Shown: positions 1 through 7,526 of the stretch, piece after piece
Layout of the letters: each line of letters opens with the position of its first letter
Position numbering within the stretch: position 1 is the first letter of the stretch
Assembly (NCBI GenBank): GCA_031553935.1
Contig: JAVBKS010000017.1
Span: 1-40,311 of the forward strand
Reading direction: 5' to 3'
DNA: 40,311 nt
Source: JAISDD01 sp031553935
Lineage (GTDB): Bacteria; Bacillota; Syntrophomonadia; Syntrophomonadales; Syntrophomonadaceae
Notes under the pieces: model-generated
Seen by the model: the letters and a program-made list of their open reading frames with translations, nothing else
Database searches by the model: none
What the model was told of the DNA's origin: nothing
Program-made: the position numbers and the translations under genes

Positions 1-298
1 TGATATATGTTCTATTTCTTAACTAATAACCCAACTGCATCACTATATCTTACTTTTTTGAAAAAAAGTAAGCAAAAAACAGCCTGCGCAATGTTATACC
101 CTATACATTTACCGAAACTTGGCCTGCGCACCTTTTGGGGCTCAAAACTCGACTGCGTCTCAAACCGGCGCCCTATTTGTGCTCGGCTTTCATTTGGTAA
201 ATTGTAATAGTGTTTTTCAGATGCTCCGGCGGTAGGGGACCGGAAGGAATTATTCGTTCCCCTAATACTGAGCGTTTCGAAAATAATTGGCTACAGTT
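1..298. repeat. Dispersed repeat, copy 1 of a ~300 bp direct repeat
   Basis: This stretch recurs at 485-782 with a constant offset of 484 and no visible indels; the first ~115 bp are diverged while the rest is nearly identical. It contains a 12-bp hairpin at 49-72 (CTTACTTTTTTG/AAAAAAAGTAAG), two GCCTGCGCA words, and an imperfect hairpin at 235-262 (GGGGA...TCCCC). A 66-codon frame (7-207) is open in both copies but has no convincing RBS, so I treat the unit as non-coding or a mobile/intergenic element. The left edge may lie outside the window. Confidence 0.85.
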
Positions 299-330
299 AG
301 CTGACGTAGGGCTGAGCACGAAAAGGGAAT

Positions 331-418
331 CCCTCCGTCGCTTCGCGCCACCTCCCTCAAAAGGGAAGCTTTGTCCCCCTCTCCGAGGGGGATGTCACCC
401 ATGGTGACAGGGGGAGTC
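331..418. repeat. Chain of GC-rich hairpins between the two repeat copies
   Basis: Three small palindromes follow one another: CTCCCT-caaa-AGGGAAG near 349-367, CCCCCTC-tcc-GAGGGGG at 375-391 and GTCACC-cat-GGTGAC at 394-408, ending in AGGGGGAG. No reading frame with an RBS is present. It resembles the compound intergenic repeats known from many Bacillota genomes; that comparison is from memory and unverified. Nothing else is recognisable between the two 300-bp copies. Confidence 0.5.
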
Positions 419-484
419 TTCTGCAAAGTGCGAAAAATCGACTGCTGTTATCAATGCTTGAATTATTAAACTAGTATTATATAT

Positions 485-782
485 TGATATATGTTCTGTT
501 TCATAACTAACAACTTATCTGCATTTCTTTCTCTTGCTTTTTTGAAAAAAAGTAAGCAAAAAACAGCCTGCGCAATGAAAAACCCTAAACATTTACCGAA
601 ACTCTGCCTGCGCACCTTTTGGGGCGCAAAACTCGACTGCGTCTCAAACAGGCGCCCTATTTGTGCTCGGCTTTCATTTGGTAAATTGTAATAGTGTTTT
701 TCAGATGCTCCGGCGGTAGGGGACCGGAAGGGATTATTCGTTCCCCTAATACTGAGCGTTTTAAAAACGAATGGCTGCTGTT
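485..782. repeat. Dispersed repeat, copy 2
   Basis: Second copy of the unit at 1-298. The hairpin at 533-556 differs from copy 1 by an A-to-G change that keeps pairing as a G-U wobble, and the second hairpin is at 719-746. The 66-codon frame (491-691) is preserved with about fifteen amino-acid changes, most in its first half. The copy ends 14 bp from the stop codon of the TiaS-like gene on the minus strand, so it may act on or terminate that operon's transcript. Confidence 0.85.
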
Positions 783-795
783 TTTTCGATAGCGC

Positions 796-1668
796 CTAGA
801 GTGCAACACATAAAAATCCTGTACCAGTCCAGCGGCGATAACGACAATTCAGGCAGGATCGCAGTGGAGCATTTACCAGCTCTTCTAAAACATCTTGGCT
901 ATAAAGCGCACAGGTTGAATTCCAGGCATGTTGATTTCCGAATTCCCGCATCTCGCTCTTTTCCATAGTACTCCAGGCTCCCAGCTCGTTTTTTATTACT
1001 CTAAGAACAAAACGGTTATTAATGAGCATGGGCTTAGCTTTCCAAACAACCAAAACCTCTGCGGATTTATCCAGCTCATATCCATCTGTATCGCAAACTG
1101 CGTGAATTATCTCAGTGTTTAAAAGTGCTTCAACCTTATAGGTATGCATCTTTTTAAACTCCTTCAAGCCGCCTTTGACTTCGCCGTCGTTCCCGCCCAG
1201 GCGCAGACCAACACCAGCCAATGCTCCAATAATTCCTAAGCCAGTACCCCCAGCTTCAGCTAAATATATACCTGCTTTATCAGCAGTTTCATAGGCTAAC
1301 GCTTTGCTTAGAATTTTGCGTTTGGCATCTAAACCAAACTGAACGAGCAACTCTTGGTTAGTGATATTATCTATTTTCACAACGGCTATCCCCGGGTCAG
1401 AGCCTATGGCGCTGGATTTTTTCAAATGCTCCAATAGTATAGACACCAGCTTGTCAAAACAACCGTTGATAGCCTCACAGTCAAAGCACATGGAGCTGTT
1501 ATGTGAGGTATATGGTATTTCATCGTGTAAAAGCAATTGATGCCGGGTAGTTAGCCCACAGGTGCCAATACCTTGCTCAGTTATCAGTTCTTTCAATTCA
1601 TCAGCTATAGCTCCCGTGCCCTTAGAATCAAGATTATCAGTATCGTCAATGCAAACAAGCAATTTCAT
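796..1668 (-). CDS. TiaS-like (COG1571/DUF1743-type) protein, last gene of an ABC-importer operon
   Basis: The 290-residue protein opens with the acidic motif DDTD (residues 8-11) in the context seen in archaeal TiaS, the enzyme that makes agmatidine at C34 of tRNA-Ile2. It also has a second TiaS-like glycine motif, GTGLGIIGAL (141-150). A short cysteine tail (C272, C275, C287) may bind a metal. Archaeal TiaS is roughly 130 residues longer and carries OB-fold and zinc-ribbon domains, which are not evident here, so tRNA modification should not be assumed. The start has a good AAGGAG RBS (1676-1681) and lies 23 bp after the binding-protein gene, so it is co-transcribed with the importer. A role linked to the imported ligand is inference. 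Confidence 0.65.
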   Translation of the reverse strand: MKLLVCIDDTDNLDSKGTGAIADELKELITEQGIGTCGLTTRHQLLLHDEIPYTSHNSSMCFDCEAINGCFDKLVSILLEHLKKSSAIGSDPGIAVVKIDNITNQELLVQFGLDAKRKILSKALAYETADKAGIYLAEAGGTGLGIIGALAGVGLRLGGNDGEVKGGLKEFKKMHTYKVEALLNTEIIHAVCDTDGYELDKSAEVLVVWKAKPMLINNRFVLRVIKNELGAWSTMEKSEMREFGNQHAWNSTCALYSQDVLEELVNAPLRSCLNCRYRRWTGTGFLCVAL

Positions 1669-1691
1669 ATATGTTCTCCTTAGAAAGAATA

Positions 1692-2813
1692 CTACTGGGG
1701 GTTATTTTCCTTCAATTGCCGCAGGCCGCGGCCCGACAAAATCATTGCGATTTTCTCATCGTTGAGATCTGTTCTGAATATATCTTTGTAAAACTTTCTG
1801 ACTTCCTCGTGCATGTTAATGTCTTCAAAGCGCTCTGGATATATGGTTTTAGCAAGCCAAAGTATTGCCAAGGGGGTTTCGATGGAGTATGTATGGGCAA
1901 AACGCGTTATCCCAACCGGAAGCAGGTATATTTGCTTGTTCTTATAGGCGGATAAGGCATGAAGCCTTTCTGACTGTTCGATGTAATCCATGACATCCTC
2001 GCCATTGACAATTATATAGGGCGGGTCATAGACAAAAAGCTGCTCCAAAGTGATGAAGTGCTTTTTATCTGTATTCTGACCGTGCATTTCTGCAACCCCC
2101 ACTGGTTTAATCCCGATGCGGGGAATCCAGTCTCCAGGCAATGTATTAGTAATGTCAGTACGCAATAATTCGTTGATTGCGTGATAGACCTCTTTTTTTT
2201 CTTTTTCAGGAATGTTCTCAACTCGCCCCTCAACTAAGCGGAGTGCATTGTCAAAATAATTGTTATAAGCCGCGGCTTCGCCTTCTCTGCCCATAATTTC
2301 GCCAATCATGTTTACAGCATATTTTAGATCGTCTACTGAGGAGTATTCAATGGTAACTAACGGCACCCCGAATTTGCTTAATTTTTCTAATAGTTTCTCG
2401 TCCATAGTAACAGCCGATTCGCAAAATATTACTTGTGGAATGGGACTGGCGTATAGTTCTTCTATATTTACTGTGGCTGAGCCGCTAGGAACTCGTGCTT
2501 TCAATATAGCTGGGAATAAGTCTAAGAAGAGGCTGTCGCGAAGGTTGCCGCTTGAAATAGCAACTATTTTCTCGCTGTCGCCCAGCATGCTGACAATCTG
2601 GGTTGTAGTGGCGAAGATGGTAGCTACGTGATCTGGGTTTTTTGGGACTTTGACAACTCTGCCAATGCAGTCGGTTATTGTTATAGTTTCCTTTATTAGA
2701 GACATCTCAGCTATATCTGGCGAATTTGCTTGACTATTGCAGCCTGCTGCAAGGATAAAAGAAGCAATAAGAGCTATGAGACTTAAAAACGCTGGTTTAT
2801 ACACCTTTTTCAT
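1692..2813 (-). CDS. ABC importer substrate-binding lipoprotein (FecB/BtuF/MolA family)
   Basis: The 373-residue protein begins with a basic and hydrophobic signal ending in the lipobox LAAGC, which puts the lipidated cysteine at residue 25. A Peripla_BP_2 fold follows, beginning near TITDCIGRVVKVP, the region that starts the binding lobe in siderophore-, heme-, cobalamin- and molybdate-type binding proteins. I place the start at 2813 because a GGAGG RBS (2817-2823) sits directly upstream; an in-frame ATG four codons earlier overlaps that RBS. It overlaps the ATPase gene by 17 bp. It should be anchored outside the membrane and deliver ligand to the permease. The ligand cannot be read from sequence; a metal chelate, corrinoid or molybdate/tungstate is possible. 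Confidence 0.85.
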   Translation of the reverse strand: MKKVYKPAFLSLIALIASFILAAGCNSQANSPDIAEMSLIKETITITDCIGRVVKVPKNPDHVATIFATTTQIVSMLGDSEKIVAISSGNLRDSLFLDLFPAILKARVPSGSATVNIEELYASPIPQVIFCESAVTMDEKLLEKLSKFGVPLVTIEYSSVDDLKYAVNMIGEIMGREGEAAAYNNYFDNALRLVEGRVENIPEKEKKEVYHAINELLRTDITNTLPGDWIPRIGIKPVGVAEMHGQNTDKKHFITLEQLFVYDPPYIIVNGEDVMDYIEQSERLHALSAYKNKQIYLLPVGITRFAHTYSIETPLAILWLAKTIYPERFEDINMHEEVRKFYKDIFRTDLNDEKIAMILSGRGLRQLKENNPQ

Positions 2814-3627
2814 TTGGACCTCCATCTATAAAATCAAGTGGAACCATGTAAGTTAACTCGTTTTCATTTGCCTGATGCTTGAATACCTTAGTTACGGTAT
2901 TGAATATCCTTTTCATATTTACTTCGTTTAATGTAGCTGAGGCATTGCCTTGAGCTCCAAATGTTCCATTCTCCATTAGAGCTACTCTTACTGGAATTCC
3001 GCGATTTTCAAGGTAGAGAGCCTGATTGGGAAAATGAGTCGAAATGATCATGGAAAGATTTTCTTCTTTAACAAGAGTGCACATATATTTTAGAACACTC
3101 AACTCATGGCGAAAATCCAGATGAGAAGTAGGTTCATCAAAAATAATCAACTTAGTGCGTTGCGCCAGAGCTCTGGCTAATTTGACCAGTTGAGTTTCGC
3201 CTCCGGATAGTTCATTAAAACTGCGGTTCTTAAAATCATACATCCCGACTTTCTCCAAACACTCCTCAGCAATATCTAAGTCATGCCTATCTGGAGAAGA
3301 AAACATACTTAAGCCTGCAGTTCTCCCCATTAAAACTATCTCTAGAACAGAGAAGCCGAAAGTGTTAATTGTTTTTTGTGGAACATAAGCTACCTTTTTG
3401 GCAATTTCAGCAATTTTCATGCTGCAGAGGGATTGTTCACCATATTTGATACTACCGGACTCAGGCTTATTGAAACCCAAAATACATTCCAGCATGGTCG
3501 TTTTCCCACAGCCATTTGGGCCAAAGACGCAAAGAATTTCTCCTTGATCAAGAGAAAAATTGATGCCATTAAGTACCTTGCGGTTACCATAAGAAAAATG
3601 CAGATCAGCAACAGTAATCTGTTTCAC
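2797..3627 (-). CDS. ABC importer ATP-binding protein (FecE/BtuD family)
   Basis: This 276-residue nucleotide-binding subunit has Walker A GPNGCGKT (36-43), the signature LSGGETQ (140-146) and Walker B ending FDEP (163-166). These make it the energy-coupling subunit of the adjacent permease and lipoprotein. Translation starts at GTG (3627) within GTGA, overlapping the permease stop by 4 bp, with AAGGAG about 10 nt upstream. This indicates translational coupling. The C-terminal ~60 residues extend past the core domain, as in many type II importer ATPases. Confidence 0.92.
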   Translation of the reverse strand: MKQITVADLHFSYGNRKVLNGINFSLDQGEILCVFGPNGCGKTTMLECILGFNKPESGSIKYGEQSLCSMKIAEIAKKVAYVPQKTINTFGFSVLEIVLMGRTAGLSMFSSPDRHDLDIAEECLEKVGMYDFKNRSFNELSGGETQLVKLARALAQRTKLIIFDEPTSHLDFRHELSVLKYMCTLVKEENLSMIISTHFPNQALYLENRGIPVRVALMENGTFGAQGNASATLNEVNMKRIFNTVTKVFKHQANENELTYMVPLDFIDGGPNEKGV

Positions 3628-4640
3628 CAGCTTCCAGCTCCTTTAGTTTTTCCTAAAAGGTAAATATAAAATGGGCCGCCTATAAGCGCGGTTAGAACTC
3701 CTATCGGAATCTCACCTCCGGTAATTGAGCGAGCTAGATTGTCTACAATTAGCAAAAAGCATGCTCCCATTGATAGGCTTACCGGCAGTAATAATCGGTT
3801 ATCATTGCCACATATCATTCGGCACATATGAGGAATAATAAGACCTACCCAACCTATAGTGCCGCTCATGCAAACCGCACCAGCTGTGGCAAGCGTGGTA
3901 CATACAATAAGTATCCCCCGCGATAGTTTAGTGTCAATCCCCATAGATTGGGCTTCTTTATCTCCAACCGATAAAAGATTAATTCTCCACCGCAATAGCA
4001 GAATGCCAACAAGACCGATAGAAATAGGTATAAGCGCAATTACAATATCATTATAGTTAGCCCGGGCAAAACTTCCCATGAGCCAAAAAGTTATGGTAGG
4101 CAGCTGCTCGTAAGGGTCGGCTACATACTTAATCAAGGAAATAAGGGCTGAAAAAATGGAGGAAATAATGACTCCTCCGAGTACTAGTGTGACAGTTGGA
4201 GCATTTTTGTAAATATTTCCGGTAACATAACTCAGCAAAACCGCCAGTAAACCGAATATAAATGCCAAAATATAAACATAAATGCCATTGCCGAACAAGA
4301 GAATGGCAAGACAAGCACCAAACCCAGCACCTGAGCTCACACCTAGCATCCCGGAATCCACCAGAGGATTACGGAATATCCCTTGTAGTGTCCCGCCACA
4401 GACAGCCAGAGCGCCGCCGACGATTAATGCCAGCAGTGCTCGAGGCAAGCGGATATCTATTACTATGGTATATGGTATTTCACCTTTTCCATAACCTAGC
4501 ACCATGGAACGCATGATTTCAACAATCTGCACAGGACTTAGCGAATAACGCCCGATGAACATGGATAATAGCAGCAACAGCAGCGGGGCAAGAACACATG
4601 CTACTAATAGAAATGTCTTTTTTCTTTGGGTCAGATTCAT
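3624..4640 (-). CDS. ABC importer permease (FecCD/BtuC family)
   Basis: A 338-residue, very hydrophobic protein with many predicted membrane helices and the FecCD hallmark GGxLQGIFRNPLVDSGMLG near residues 80-105. The family forms the transmembrane channel of type II importers for siderophores, heme, vitamin B12 and, in the MolBC branch, molybdate. It starts at 4640, 9 bp after the stop of the Ig-like gene. The purine-rich end of that gene (AAAGGGG) is the only RBS candidate, so it is probably coupled to the upstream gene. Confidence 0.9.
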   Translation of the reverse strand: MNLTQRKKTFLLVACVLAPLLLLLLSMFIGRYSLSPVQIVEIMRSMVLGYGKGEIPYTIVIDIRLPRALLALIVGGALAVCGGTLQGIFRNPLVDSGMLGVSSGAGFGACLAILLFGNGIYVYILAFIFGLLAVLLSYVTGNIYKNAPTVTLVLGGVIISSIFSALISLIKYVADPYEQLPTITFWLMGSFARANYNDIVIALIPISIGLVGILLLRWRINLLSVGDKEAQSMGIDTKLSRGILIVCTTLATAGAVCMSGTIGWVGLIIPHMCRMICGNDNRLLLPVSLSMGACFLLIVDNLARSITGGEIPIGVLTALIGGPFYIYLLGKTKGAGSW

Positions 4641-4649
4641 TTTATTTAA

Positions 4650-5531
4650 TTAAGCCCCTTTATTCTGCGCTCGTTTTTTATGCTTTTTTTCGGGAAAATG
4701 ATAAACAATAATAGCGCCTGCAGCTGCTAACAGAGCTCCGACCAACCAAATAAATGAGCTATTTACTTTACTTGTTGGCTTATTTTCAAATACATTTTCA
4801 TCTTTAATTAAATCGGCGCCGAACTGATTACTATATGTATCTAAGGTAGTAGAGCCAAATGCATCGATGATTTTTGAACTAAGAGAATTCTCTTTTCCTT
4901 TCATTAAATCATTAGGGGAGGACGTTTCATCATCATAATTGCTAATGGCAGTAGTATTCATAGCATCTATATCAAGGCCTTCAGAGGCTGAGTTTAAAGC
5001 ATTCTTACTCTTGTTGATTTCTTCGTAATGATTTGAGCTTTGACCTGATACTATTGGTTCTAGAGTTGCTGCAGTGGTAAAGGTTATCTTGATTTCACGG
5101 CCCAGGGTTTTGCCGTTTTTTGCCGTTAGATTCTTGCTGATTTTAATGGCATATGTTTTGCCTGCTTTCAGACCATCGTTAATATCTAAATGGATATCAC
5201 GTCGCATTTCACGTTCCAGTTGATCATCGAATATAATGACGCTTGTCGGCACATTGACACCTTTATCATCCGTCACAGCAAAACAACCTGCATTGTTTTC
5301 CTTAACAGTAATATTGCTAATATTACTGTTAAAAACTAATTGTAACCTTCTGTTGGTTTCGACTCCTACCTCGCCGTCAGCTACTGTCGAGTGCACCAAG
5401 GCTAAGGGTTCACTGTCACCACTGCCACTACTATCACCATTCCCGCTACCATCGGCGCCCATGGCAAATGAACCAGTGGGCAAAATACATAAAAAAATAA
5501 AAAAACATATAAAAAAAATTGGCTTTTTCAT
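4650..5531 (-). CDS. Secreted, membrane-anchored Ig-like (SbsA/Big_5-type) domain protein
   Basis: The 293-residue protein has a signal peptide (about 1-23), a Gly/Ser/Asp linker (25-41) and a single Ig-like domain (about 45-155, with the family endings VETNRRLQLVFNSNI and IKITFTTAA). A long polar region follows, then one membrane helix (about 263-281) and a basic tail (KKHKKR). It is therefore expected outside the cell, held by its C-terminus. The start at 5531 is chosen for the AAGGAG RBS (5538-5543); an upstream in-frame ATG would lie inside the leader terminator. As first gene of the importer operon it may pass ligand to the lipoprotein, like other surface receptors, but no ligand motif is visible. 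Confidence 0.75.
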   Translation of the reverse strand: MKKPIFFICFFIFLCILPTGSFAMGADGSGNGDSSGSGDSEPLALVHSTVADGEVGVETNRRLQLVFNSNISNITVKENNAGCFAVTDDKGVNVPTSVIIFDDQLEREMRRDIHLDINDGLKAGKTYAIKISKNLTAKNGKTLGREIKITFTTAATLEPIVSGQSSNHYEEINKSKNALNSASEGLDIDAMNTTAISNYDDETSSPNDLMKGKENSLSSKIIDAFGSTTLDTYSNQFGADLIKDENVFENKPTSKVNSSFIWLVGALLAAAGAIIVYHFPEKKHKKRAQNKGA

Positions 5532-5547
5532 TTTTAACTCCTTACCG

Positions 5548-5581
5548 AAAAATAAAAAAGGCTCCTCATATAGGGAACCTA
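5548..5581 (-). terminator. Leader terminator (attenuator) of the Ig-ABC operon
   Basis: On the minus strand AGGTTCC (5580-5574) pairs with GGAGCCT (5565-5559) around an 8-nt loop and is followed at once by TTTTTTATTTTT (5559-5548). It lies between the promoter and the first RBS, so transcription would stop before the operon unless the hairpin is blocked. The 5' arm can instead pair over 8 bp with GGAACTTA at 5627-5620, giving an antiterminator. Confidence 0.75.
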
Positions 5582-5615
5582 AGCCAATCAGCAACAAACC
5601 AATTCGTCAAAACAT

Positions 5616-5718
5616 AGCATAAGTTCCGTTACATGTTGAGAGACCTGAGCATCTCTGCTCGGATTTTCCTGGCCTATTTATATAGGTGTCACCTTAAAGC
5701 GGAAAGCTCAAAACAATT
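5616..5718 (-). ncRNA. Candidate riboswitch aptamer (class unassigned) for the Ig-ABC operon
   Basis: Between a good promoter and the leader terminator, the minus-strand RNA can form a closing stem TTCCG/CGGAA (5704-5700 with 5628-5624). Inside it are a hairpin CCTAT-ataa-ATAGG (5673-5686) and a GNRA-type hairpin GAGCA-GAGA-TGCTC (5647-5660). The closing stem uses the same GGAA that would form the antiterminator with TAGGTTCC (5581-5574). Ligand stabilisation of the stem would release the terminator and switch the importer off. I do not see the cobalamin, TPP, FMN, SAM-I, THF or fluoride consensus. A divergent Moco-type or cobalamin aptamer remains possible. Confidence 0.6.
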
Positions 5719-5724
5719 GGATAT

Positions 5725-5753
5725 ATGCTAACATAAGCGGCTGCAAGTGTCAA
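5725..5753 (-). promoter_or_regulatory. Sigma-70-type promoter for the Ig-ABC operon
   Basis: On the minus strand a perfect TTGACA (-35, 5753-5748) is followed by 17 bp and TAGCAT (-10, 5730-5725). Transcription would start near 5718, giving a leader of about 190 nt before the start codon at 5531. The rest of the gap up to 6136 holds only AT-rich sequence and a weak hairpin GTTCTC/GAGAAC at 5975-5994; I see no gene there. Confidence 0.7.
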
Positions 5754-6136
5754 TATATGGGCGTTATGACATGTGATTCCTGCATGTTAAACAAAAGTGT
5801 GCCAATTTTGTTTTGCGTAGTTGGCGAAATGCTTTTTCGAATTATGAAGCTAATATGAAATATACATGGAAATCAATTGGAATACACATGTTGTGTTTTC
5901 AAGACATGCAAGTGTGCGAAAAATAGCAGCAAACATATATTTGTTGTATTTACCAACATGTATTTAAACTTGCCGTTCTCATTGAAAAGAGAACTCAACT
6001 GATGATAATTGCTTATATTTAGCCTATTACAGCTTGCAGTGTTTTATCATTTGTTATTTTTATGGCATTGCTTAAAACAAAAGAATTTATTAAAATTCAA
6101 ATTATTGATTTTGTTGTCATAGGAGGGGACTCATAC

Positions 6137-7288
6137 ATGCGCAGTCTGTTGCCATTTACTGGCGAGCACGAAATGCTTCGCAACGCATTTTGTGGTTTTG
6201 TTGATAAGGAAATAATGCCCTATTATCCGGAGTGGGAGGAAGCGGGCCTTGCTTCCAGGGAATTGTTTAAAAAAATGGGAGATAACGGTTATCTTTGTGC
6301 CTGGGCGGATGAAAAATATGGTGGAGTTAATGCCGATTTTCTTTATGAGTATATATTCACTTCAGAATTGACGCTTAAGGGAGGTAATAGTCTTACCTTA
6401 AACTTACACAGCGGTGTAGTAGTGCCATATATTGATTCTTTTGCCAATGACGAGCAAAAGGATAAATGGATGCCGGGATGTGTAAGCGGGGATATAATTT
6501 CCGCTATTGCCATGACTGAACCGGGAGCTGGATCTGATCTGGCATCGATGAGGACACGAGCAGTAAAAGACGGTAATCACTATGTTCTTAATGGTTCGAA
6601 AACATTTATCAGTAATGGAACCAATGCGGACATTATAGTTGTGGCTGTTAAGACGAATCCCGAGGCTGGACACAAAGGAATAAGCCTTTTCGTTGTGGAA
6701 AAAGACACTCCGGGTTTTTCCAGAGGCAAATTAATTCCCAAAATTGGTTACCATGCAGGTGACACTGCCGAATTGTTCTTTGAAGATTGTCGTATCCCAG
6801 CTGAGAATCTCATAGGGCAAGAGGGAGAGGGATTCGTATACCTAATGAAAAAGCTTCAGCAAGAGAGGCTTTTTAGTGCAATAAACAATCTCTATATGGC
6901 TAAGCGATCATTAGCTCTGACATTAGAATATGTTGATCAAAGACAATTATTTGGTAAGAAACTAAGCCAATTCCAGAACACCCAATTCGTGTTAGCCGAG
7001 GTAGCAACAGAGATTGAAATCGCTAAGAGTTTTGTCGAAAAGCTCACTTTAGCACATATGAATAACGAGAGTATTGTTAAAGAAGTAAGCATGGCAAAAC
7101 TTTGGATTAATGAAATGAATTTCAGGGTTGCTAATCGTTGCCTGCAATTATTTGGTGGTTACGGCTATTGTACTGAGTATGATATTTCAAAACAATTCTG
7201 TGATGCTAGACTATTTAGCATTGTTGCAGGAACCTCAGAAGTAATGAAGGGAATCATTGCTAAAGAGATGGGTTTTCCGAAATCCTAA
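6137..7288 (+). CDS. Acyl-CoA dehydrogenase
   Basis: A full-length 383-residue flavoprotein of the acyl-CoA dehydrogenase family, which oxidises acyl-CoA to the 2,3-enoyl-CoA and passes electrons to ETF. Seen directly: the flavin/substrate signature AMTEPGAGSDL (125-135), the domain-three FAD region RQLFGKKLSQFQ (269-280), and FGGYGYCTEY ending in the catalytic glutamate E347 at the medium/short-chain position. The C-terminal AGTSEVMKGIIAKEM is typical. The start at 6137 follows a strong AGGAGGGG (6121-6128); an in-frame ATG 25 codons earlier has no RBS. The gene stands alone between its own leader and a terminator, with no ETF gene beside it. The exact substrate (butyryl, glutaryl or branched) is not decidable. 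Confidence 0.92.
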   Translation: MRSLLPFTGEHEMLRNAFCGFVDKEIMPYYPEWEEAGLASRELFKKMGDNGYLCAWADEKYGGVNADFLYEYIFTSELTLKGGNSLTLNLHSGVVVPYIDSFANDEQKDKWMPGCVSGDIISAIAMTEPGAGSDLASMRTRAVKDGNHYVLNGSKTFISNGTNADIIVVAVKTNPEAGHKGISLFVVEKDTPGFSRGKLIPKIGYHAGDTAELFFEDCRIPAENLIGQEGEGFVYLMKKLQQERLFSAINNLYMAKRSLALTLEYVDQRQLFGKKLSQFQNTQFVLAEVATEIEIAKSFVEKLTLAHMNNESIVKEVSMAKLWINEMNFRVANRCLQLFGGYGYCTEYDISKQFCDARLFSIVAGTSEVMKGIIAKEMGFPKS

Positions 7289-7340
7289 TGAGCCAAATGC
7301 CAAGCCAAGTAGCGCTGATTAAATGCATAACCATAAAAAG

Positions 7341-7364
7341 AGTTGCCACAAGGCAACTTTTTTT
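7341..7364 (+). terminator. Intrinsic terminator of the acyl-CoA dehydrogenase gene
   Basis: AGTTGCC-acaa-GGCAACT with a run of seven T directly after, 53 bp beyond the stop codon. It separates this gene from recO. The following ~160 bp before recO contain no convincing gene. Confidence 0.9.
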
Positions 7365-7526
7365 GTGGTAGCACTTTTTCATAATTTCGGAGCTTAAGCT
7401 TGGCATTACGGAGATATTTGAAATATTTCTAAAGTTATATGCGATTGTGCTTGCGTGCATACAAGAGCAAAGACTATTATACGAATATGGAAGTGACTTT
7501 AAGATAAAGCAATTGGAAGTGTTATT

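Noticed and set aside
7..691. Two 66-codon frames (7-207 and 491-691) as genes
   Set aside because: They lie inside the repeat copies, lack RBSs and resemble no family I know; reported as repeat content instead.
5616..5718. Cobalamin riboswitch in the importer leader
   Set aside because: The B12-box (GCCACTG) and the usual CCGGTG/ACAG core are not found, so this class was not assigned.
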